From: Streptomyces bicolor
GTDB taxonomy: Bacteria; Actinomycetota; Actinomycetes; Streptomycetales; Streptomycetaceae
Reading direction: 5' to 3'
Assembly: GCF_000719285.1 (NCBI RefSeq)
Contig: NZ_JOFS01000034.1
Span: 62,001 to 126,000 of the forward strand
Length of the DNA stretch: 64,000 nucleotides
Each line of letters opens with the position of its first letter. Positions within the stretch are counted from its first letter, which is position 1. The translations under genes and the position numbers were made by a program. Shown here in pieces: positions 59,429-64,000 of this stretch. The notes beneath the pieces are model-generated. The model was not told where the DNA came from, did no database searches, and saw only the letters and a list, made by a program, of their open reading frames with translations.

Positions 59429-60226
59429 TCAGCCCAGGTAGCCCATCCGGCGGCTGATCTCCTCCGCGCCCCCGATCAGCCCGGGGGCGAGCTCGTGCAT
59501 GCGTTCCTCGGTGAAGCGGTACGTGGGGCCGGAGGCGCTGAGGGCGGCGATCACCTCGCCGTCGCGGGAGCGGATCGGAGCGGCCATGGCGTGCAGCCCG
59601 ATCTCGAGTTCCTCCAGCGCCACCGCGTACCCGCGCTCGCGTGCCTCGGCGAGATCCTTCTCCAACTTGGTCCTGGCGGTCAGGGTGTGTGGCGTCAGCC
59701 TCTGCGTGCCCGACTCCGCGAGCACGGCGGCGCGCTCCTTCTCCGGCAGATGGGCCAGCAGGATCTTGCCGCTCGACGTGGCGTACACCGGGGTGAGCTG
59801 GCCGACCCAGTTGTGGGTGCCGACCGCGCCCGGGCCGCGTACCTGGCAGAGGTTGACGGCGTAGTGCTCCTGCAGGACGGCGATGTTGACGGTCTCGCCG
59901 ATCTCCTCGCTGAGCCGCTCGCACACCGGCCGCCCCTGCTGGGTGATGTCGAGGCGCCCCGTGACCGCGCCGGCCAGGCGCACGATCCCGAAGCCCAGCC
60001 GGTACTTGCCCCGCTCGGCGGTCTGCTCGACCAGGCCGCGGGCTTCCAGCGCCCCGAGCAGCCGGAACGCGGTCGACTTGTGGACGTCGATCTCGGCGGC
60101 CACCTCGCTGACGCCCGCGTCGCCGCGTTCGGCGAGGATCTCCAGGACGCTGACGGCGCGGTCGACGGACTGAACCCCGTTCACCGCGGGACCCGCTGTT
60201 TCGCTATCTGCGGTGTAGTTGCTCAT
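59429..60226 (-). CDS. IclR-family regulator, copy 2
   Basis: A 265-residue paralogue of the regulator at 38641, equal in length and highly similar throughout ([52 protein letters not shown]-terminus [11 protein letters not shown]). ATG 60226 (MSNYTADSE) matches the start of copy 1. The longer frame from 60391 is rejected because that stretch is a relic of purU. The dyad 60218-60234 covers the start codon. It is divergent from the second dehydrogenase/Rieske module. Confidence 0.9.
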   Translation of the reverse strand: MSNYTADSETAGPAVNGVQSVDRAVSVLEILAERGDAGVSEVAAEIDVHKSTAFRLLGALEARGLVEQTAERGKYRLGFGIVRLAGAVTGRLDITQQGRPVCERLSEEIGETVNIAVLQEHYAVNLCQVRGPGAVGTHNWVGQLTPVYATSSGKILLAHLPEKERAAVLAESGTQRLTPHTLTARTKLEKDLAEARERGYAVALEELEIGLHAMAAPIRSRDGEVIAALSASGPTYRFTEERMHELAPGLIGGAEEISRRMGYLG

Positions 60227-60234
60227 AGCGCAAC
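60218..60234 (-). promoter_or_regulatory. Betaine-regulon dyad over the iclR copy 2 start codon
   Basis: GTTGCGCTATGAGCAAC on the minus strand, a perfect GTTGC-N7-GCAAC dyad containing the ATG. Binding here would block expression of the regulator. Confidence 0.7.
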
Positions 60235-60292
60235 TATACGCAAGGGGCCCATGGGGCTCCATGGGTCCCGCATGGTCGCACGGCCCGCCCTG

Positions 60293-60349
60293 CCGGCGGA
60301 AGACCGCTGTGCAGTTCCCGTTCGCCAGTACCCGGGTCTCCTTGGCCAT
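60293..60349 (-). pseudogene. purU: 3' stub of a second purU
   Basis: The minus strand encodes [16 protein letters not shown], which aligns with the end of the intact PurU (ESRVMVDGNRTVVFR); the DNA also aligns at roughly 70%. Nothing else of purU remains. It lies just upstream of iclR copy 2 in the same direction. Confidence 0.55.
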
Positions 60350-60395
60350 GTGTGTCCGTTTTCCGCCGGGATGGCAACTTCGCTCGACCAACCCC

Positions 60396-60469
60396 TTGAC
60401 AGTGGGTGTCCGCAGGGAGAAAGTTTGGTCGTCGTTGCTTATAGCGAAGAAGGTTGCGCAATATGCAAC
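60396..60469 (+). promoter_or_regulatory. Betaine-regulon promoter with paired dyads (dehydrogenase copy 2 operon)
   Basis: TTGACA at 60396, 17 bp, GAAAGT. Dyads GTTGCTTATAGCGAAGA (60434-60450) and GTTGCGCAATATGCAAC (60453-60469), two bases apart. The other ~130 bp up to the start codon form a leader with no obvious structure. Confidence 0.7.
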
Positions 60470-60601
60470 CAGCGCCAGGCTCGACCACCCCGGCCCTGGC
60501 CGGGCCCGGTGAAGTTCCTCTCCCCCCTCCCGGCATCCAGAACATCAGGCCGAAGATCCCGAAGATCGCATTCGGCCGTCCCCTCGACGAGGAGATCGAC
60601 C

Positions 60602-61687
60602 GTGACACACGAGGTACGCGCCGTGGTCGCCCGGAAGAAGGGCGCACCGGTCTCGGTGGAGACCGTCCTGGTGCCGAACCCCGGCCCTGGTGGGGCGCTG
60701 GTGCGGGTGCAGGCCTGCGGTGTCTGCCACACCGACCTGCACTACCGGGAGGGCGGGATCAACGACGAGTTTCCCTTTCTGCTCGGCCACGAGGCGGCCG
60801 GTGTCGTCGAGGCGGTCGGCGAGGGCGTCACCGACGTCGCGCCCGGCGACTTCGTCGTCCTCAACTGGCGTGCGGTCTGCGGCACTTGCCGGGCCTGCGG
60901 CAAGGGCAGGCCCTGGTACTGCTTCGCCACCCACAACGCCACCCGGCCGATGACCCTGGCCGACGGCACCCCGCTCTCTCCGGCCCTCGGCATCGGCGCC
61001 TTCGCCGAGAAGACCCTGGTCGCCGCCGGCCAGTGCACCAAGGTGGACTCGACCGCCTGGCCCGCCGCGGCGGGGCTGCTCGGCTGCGGGGTGATGGCAG
61101 GGTTCGGCGCCGCGGTCAACACCGGCGGCGTGGGCCGCGGCGACTCCATCGCGGTGATCGGCTGCGGCGGCGTGGGGATGGCGGCGATCGCGGGCGCCAA
61201 GGTGGCCGGTGCCGGCCGCGTCATCGCCGTCGACGTCGACGAGCGGAAGCTGAAGTGGGCCGAGCGGCTCGGCGCCACCGACACCGTCGACTCCTCCCGG
61301 ACCGACGCCGTCGAGGCGATCCGTGAACTCACCGGCGGCTTCGGCGCCGACGTCGTCGTGGACGCGGTCGGCCGCCCCGAGACCTTCAAGCAGGCGTTCT
61401 ACGCCCGCGACCTGGCCGGCACCGCCGTACTGGTGGGCGTCCCCACTCCGGAGCTGACCCTCGACCTGCCCCTGCTGGACGTCTTCGGTCGCGGCGGGGC
61501 CCTGAAGTCCTCCTGGTACGGCGACTGCCTGCCCTCCCGTGACTTCCCCGCCCTGATCGACCTCCACCTCCAGGGCCGTTTCGACCTGGGCGACTTCGTC
61601 ACCGAGACGATCACCCTGGACGAGGTGGAGGCCGCGTTCGCCAAGATGCACCACGGCGACGTCCTGCGCTCGGTGGTGGTCCTGTGA
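60602..61687 (+). CDS. mscR: S-(hydroxymethyl)mycothiol dehydrogenase, copy 2 (intact)
   Basis: A 361-residue zinc-dependent MDR dehydrogenase, full length for the family. It has [20 protein letters not shown], the four-Cys structural zinc site [18 protein letters not shown]-binding [13 protein letters not shown] and the C-terminal [21 protein letters not shown] missing from copy 1. It oxidises the mycothiol adduct of formaldehyde, the toxic product of the Rieske demethylase encoded next. The GTG start follows GAGGAG. It is probably the active enzyme of the pair. Confidence 0.9.
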   Translation: MTHEVRAVVARKKGAPVSVETVLVPNPGPGGALVRVQACGVCHTDLHYREGGINDEFPFLLGHEAAGVVEAVGEGVTDVAPGDFVVLNWRAVCGTCRACGKGRPWYCFATHNATRPMTLADGTPLSPALGIGAFAEKTLVAAGQCTKVDSTAWPAAAGLLGCGVMAGFGAAVNTGGVGRGDSIAVIGCGGVGMAAIAGAKVAGAGRVIAVDVDERKLKWAERLGATDTVDSSRTDAVEAIRELTGGFGADVVVDAVGRPETFKQAFYARDLAGTAVLVGVPTPELTLDLPLLDVFGRGGALKSSWYGDCLPSRDFPALIDLHLQGRFDLGDFVTETITLDEVEAAFAKMHHGDVLRSVVVL

Positions 61688-61857
61688 CCGCGTGCATCGA
61701 ACGCCTGGACGGACCTCACCGGCTGGAGCGGGGCCCTCTGTTCGCCGCACCGCATCCCCTGCTGGACCTCCCGAGCGCATGCAGCACCGACCACCCCATC
61801 GCCCTGTTCGACCCGCGCCGCGTGCGCGTTGGACATCCTCCGAAGGTGACGAGATGA
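61684..61857 (+). pseudogene. Stub of a second metallo-hydrolase gene
   Basis: A 57-codon frame starting on the overlap of the dehydrogenase stop (GTGA), as the metallo-hydrolase gene does after copy 1. Its first residues TACIERL resemble AARIEHL of the intact hydrolase; after that no similarity is seen. It ends overlapping the Rieske oxygenase ATG (ATGA). It is probably the remnant after deletion of the hydrolase gene, possibly kept for translational coupling. Confidence 0.45.
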
Positions 61858-62987
61858 CCATCACGAACCTGCCGCCCAGCCTGATCCCCACGCTGTCCGG
61901 CGAGTACTACACCGACCCCGAGGTCTTCGCCCAGGAGCAGGAGCGGGTCTTCGAGGCCATGTGGTTCTGCGTGGCCCGCGCCGCCGAGCTGGACAAGCCC
62001 GGCGCCTTCCGCACCTACCAGGTGGGCCGCGAGAGCGTGCTGATCTCCCGCTCGCGGGACGGCTCGGTCAAGGCGTTCCTCAACATCTGCCGGCACCGCG
62101 GCGCCAAGCTGTGCACCGAGGAGTCCGGCGAGGTGAAGCGCGCCTTCCAGTGCCCGTACCACGCCTGGACCTACGGCCTGGACGGCAAGCTGGTCGCCGC
62201 GCCCAACCTGACCTCGATGCCGGACATCGACCGGACCGCGTACGGCCTGATCAACGTCCATGTGCGGGAGTGGCTCGGCTATGTGTGGGTGTGCCTCGCC
62301 GACGAGCCGCCGTCCTTCGAGGCCGACGTGCAGGGCGCGGTCGTCGAGCGACTCGGCGACCTCGAGTCGATCGAGCGCTACGGCGTCGACGACCTGAAGG
62401 TGGGCCGCCGTATCACCTACGACGTGAAGGCCAACTGGAAGCTCATCATCGAGAACTTCATGGAGTGCTACCACTGCGCCACGATCCACCCCGAACTCAC
62501 CGAGGTACTCCCGGAGTTCGCGGACGGCTACGCGGCCCAGTACTACGTCGGTCACGGAGCCGAGTTCGGCGAGGAGGTCCACGGCTTCACCGTCGACGGC
62601 TCCGAGGGCCTGGACCGCATACCGGGTGTCGCCGAGGACCAGGACCGCCGCTACTACGCCATCACCGTCCGGCCGCAGGTCTTCAACAATCTCGTGCCCG
62701 ACCACGTGATCTTCCACCGGATGTACCCGATGGCACCCGACCGCACGGTCGTCGAGTGCGACTGGCTGTATCTGCCGCACGTCGTGGAGGGCGGCAAGGA
62801 CGTGGAGCGTTCGGTGGAGCTGTTCCACCGGGTCAACCAGCAGGACTTCGACGCATGCGAGCGCACCCAGCCGGCGATGAGCTCGAAGGCGTACGCCAAG
62901 GGCGGTGTCCTGGTGCCCAGCGAGCACCACATCGGCGAGTTCCACACCTGGCTGCAGAACAAGCTCGAGGTCGGCACCAAGCGCTGA
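61854..62987 (+). CDS. gbcA: Rieske non-heme iron oxygenase, putative glycine betaine demethylase, copy 2
   Basis: A 377-residue paralogue of the oxygenase at 37509, nearly identical in its key parts: CRHRGAKLCTEE…CPYHAWTY, NFMECYHCATIHPELTEVLPEFADGYAAQYYVGHGAEFG and NQQDFDACERTQPAMSS. Unlike copy 1 it has no promoter of its own and is read with dehydrogenase copy 2. That ties formaldehyde release and removal in one transcript. Two oxygenases with slightly different N-methylated substrates are possible. Confidence 0.85.
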   Translation: MTITNLPPSLIPTLSGEYYTDPEVFAQEQERVFEAMWFCVARAAELDKPGAFRTYQVGRESVLISRSRDGSVKAFLNICRHRGAKLCTEESGEVKRAFQCPYHAWTYGLDGKLVAAPNLTSMPDIDRTAYGLINVHVREWLGYVWVCLADEPPSFEADVQGAVVERLGDLESIERYGVDDLKVGRRITYDVKANWKLIIENFMECYHCATIHPELTEVLPEFADGYAAQYYVGHGAEFGEEVHGFTVDGSEGLDRIPGVAEDQDRRYYAITVRPQVFNNLVPDHVIFHRMYPMAPDRTVVECDWLYLPHVVEGGKDVERSVELFHRVNQQDFDACERTQPAMSSKAYAKGGVLVPSEHHIGEFHTWLQNKLEVGTKR

Positions 62988-63006
62988 CCCGCCCCACCCC
63001 GCATGG

Positions 63007-63023
63007 GTTGCGGATCGCGCAAC
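63007..63023. promoter_or_regulatory. Extra betaine-regulon dyad upstream of reductase copy 2
   Basis: GTTGCGGATCGCGCAAC, a perfect GTTGCG-N5-CGCAAC dyad, 54 bp upstream of the -35 box at 63061. It is the only such site seen upstream of a promoter. Confidence 0.65.
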
Positions 63024-63060
63024 CTCGAGCATTATCAGAAATTGATCTACGACACCTCCC

Positions 63061-63126
63061 TTGACAACGCCCGCACCGCGCGGAAACCATGTTGCGTATA
63101 GCGAATGTGGTTGTGTTATGCGAGAC
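63061..63126 (+). promoter_or_regulatory. Betaine-regulon promoter with paired dyads (reductase copy 2)
   Basis: TTGACA at 63061, 18 bp, AACCAT. Dyads GTTGCGTATAGCGAATG (63091-63107) and GTTGTGTTATGCGAGAC (63110-63126), two bases apart. Confidence 0.75.
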
Positions 63127-63147
63127 AACTCCCCGTCTGGAGCCGGC

Positions 63148-64000
63148 ATGAGGAGCATTACGGTCGTCGGAGCGTCGCTGGCAGGCCTGAGCACGGTCCG
63201 CGCGCTGCGCGCGGAGGGCTACGATGGCGAGATCGTCGTCGTGGGGGAGGAGCGCCACACCCCCTACGACCGCCCGCCGCTGTCCAAGGACTTCCTCAAG
63301 GGGGACATCGACGCCGAAGGGTTGGCGCTCGGTGACGCGGACGAGTACGAGATCCTGGACGTGCAGTGGCTGCTCGGCGAGCGTGCGGTGCGGCTCGACC
63401 CCGTCGCCCGGACCGTCACCCTGACCGGCGGACGGCACGTGCGCACCGACGGTGTCGTCGTCGCGACCGGCGCCGGCCCCCGCACTCTCCCCGGCACGGA
63501 GGGGCTGGCGGGCGTCCACACCCTGCGCACCCTGGACGACGCCCTGGCCCTACGCACCGAACTGCTCGACGGCCTGCCCCGGGTCGTCGTCATCGGCGCC
63601 GGGTTCATCGGTGCCGAGGTGGCGTCCACCGCGCACCGGCTCGGGCTCCACGTCACCGTCGTCGAGGCGCTCCCGATACCTCTCGAGCGGCAACTCGGTC
63701 GCGAGATGGGGCTGGTGTGCTCCTCGCTCCACAACGATCACGGGGTTCGACTGCTGTGCGGAACCGGTGTGACGGAACTCGTCGGCGAGGGCCGGGTCAC
63801 CGGCGTGCGGCTGGCGGACGGACGTCTGCTGCCCGCCGACATCGTCGTGGTCGGCGTGGGCGTCCGCCCCCACACCGACTGGCTCGCCGGCTCCGGTGTG
63901 CGGGTGGACGACGGCGTGGTGTGCGACGCGGGCTGCTCGACCGGCGTTCCGGGCGTGGTCGCCGTCGGTGACGTAGCCCGCTGCCCCAACCCGTTCACCG
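63148..64000 (+). CDS. FAD-dependent ferredoxin reductase, copy 2 (cut by window end)
   Basis: The first 284 codons of a paralogue of the reductase at 36177. ATG 63148 opens MRSITVVGASLAGLSTVRAL with the FAD loop. PYDRPPLSKDFLKG and NAD-binding VVVIGAGFIGAEVASTAHRL follow, and VAVGDVARCPNPF near the end of the window is the second FAD motif. It has its own promoter with paired dyads. It presumably feeds Rieske oxygenase copy 2 through a ferredoxin; no ferredoxin gene stands directly before it, unlike copy 1. Confidence 0.9.
   Translation, partial: MRSITVVGASLAGLSTVRALRAEGYDGEIVVVGEERHTPYDRPPLSKDFLKGDIDAEGLALGDADEYEILDVQWLLGERAVRLDPVARTVTLTGGRHVRTDGVVVATGAGPRTLPGTEGLAGVHTLRTLDDALALRTELLDGLPRVVVIGAGFIGAEVASTAHRLGLHVTVVEALPIPLERQLGREMGLVCSSLHNDHGVRLLCGTGVTELVGEGRVTGVRLADGRLLPADIVVVGVGVRPHTDWLAGSGVRVDDGVVCDAGCSTGVPGVVAVGDVARCPNPFT

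Noticed and set aside
59429..60391. IclR copy 2 starting at 60391
   Set aside because: The extra 55 residues include a purU relic and are absent from copy 1; ATG 60226 matches the start of copy 1.

Overview
The window is chromosomal DNA of a high-GC actinomycete, almost certainly a Streptomyces. Evidence: strong G/C preference at third codon positions, GTG/TTG starts, mycothiol-type formaldehyde dehydrogenases, and short GC-rich interspersed repeats of a kind I remember from Streptomyces intergenic regions. No rRNA, tRNA or CRISPR array was recognised.

Layout. (1) 1-5.5 kb is an accessory segment of lower GC: the end of an unknown gene, an aminoglycoside-phosphotransferase-like protein and a 1213-residue NTPase with about 16 TPRs. 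It abuts an MFS gene that has lost its 3' end. (2) 5.4-19.2 kb holds ordinary housekeeping and accessory genes: thioesterase, a galU fragment, a membrane-anchored ricin-lectin protein, a carboxylesterase, DedA, gamma-carbonic anhydrase, an acyltransferase, an EamA exporter with a divergent XRE/cupin regulator, a YbaK-type deacylase, a CDF metal exporter with an ArsR regulator, a PobA-like monooxygenase and a CoA-binding protein. (3) 19.4-29.4 kb is a carbohydrate locus: a giant secreted LamG/glycoside-hydrolase protein, a LacI regulator with four copies of a 14-bp operator, a sugar ABC transporter and a cytoplasmic glycosidase. (4) 29.4-64 kb is a choline / glycine betaine catabolic island.

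In the island, BCCT and ProVWX-type transporters import the substrate. BetA and BetB oxidise choline to betaine. A three-component Rieske monooxygenase (oxygenase, Rieske ferredoxin, FAD reductase) is predicted to demethylate betaine to dimethylglycine. A dimethylglycine oxidase-type flavoprotein and heterotetrameric sarcosine oxidase (SoxB, fused SoxD-SoxA, SoxG) continue to glycine. C1 units leave through FolD and PurU (folate branch) or a mycothiol-dependent dehydrogenase plus a metallo-beta-lactamase hydrolase (formaldehyde branch). Both give formate, which a YdeP-type molybdopterin oxidoreductase may oxidise.

Two IclR paralogues sit in the island. Ten of its promoters share one design: a CTTGAC -35 box, 17-18 bp to a weak -10, then a pair of 17-bp imperfect dyads (ideal GTTGCGNATNNCGCAAC) over the start-point region. 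Further copies lie over both iclR start codons and before betA. Part of the module is duplicated (iclR, dehydrogenase, Rieske oxygenase, reductase), and decayed pieces remain: a frameshifting ~185-bp deletion in dehydrogenase copy 1, a stub of a second metallo-hydrolase and a 3' stub of a second purU. A palindromic repeat has entered three coding regions, joining soxD to soxA in frame and disrupting a folP copy.
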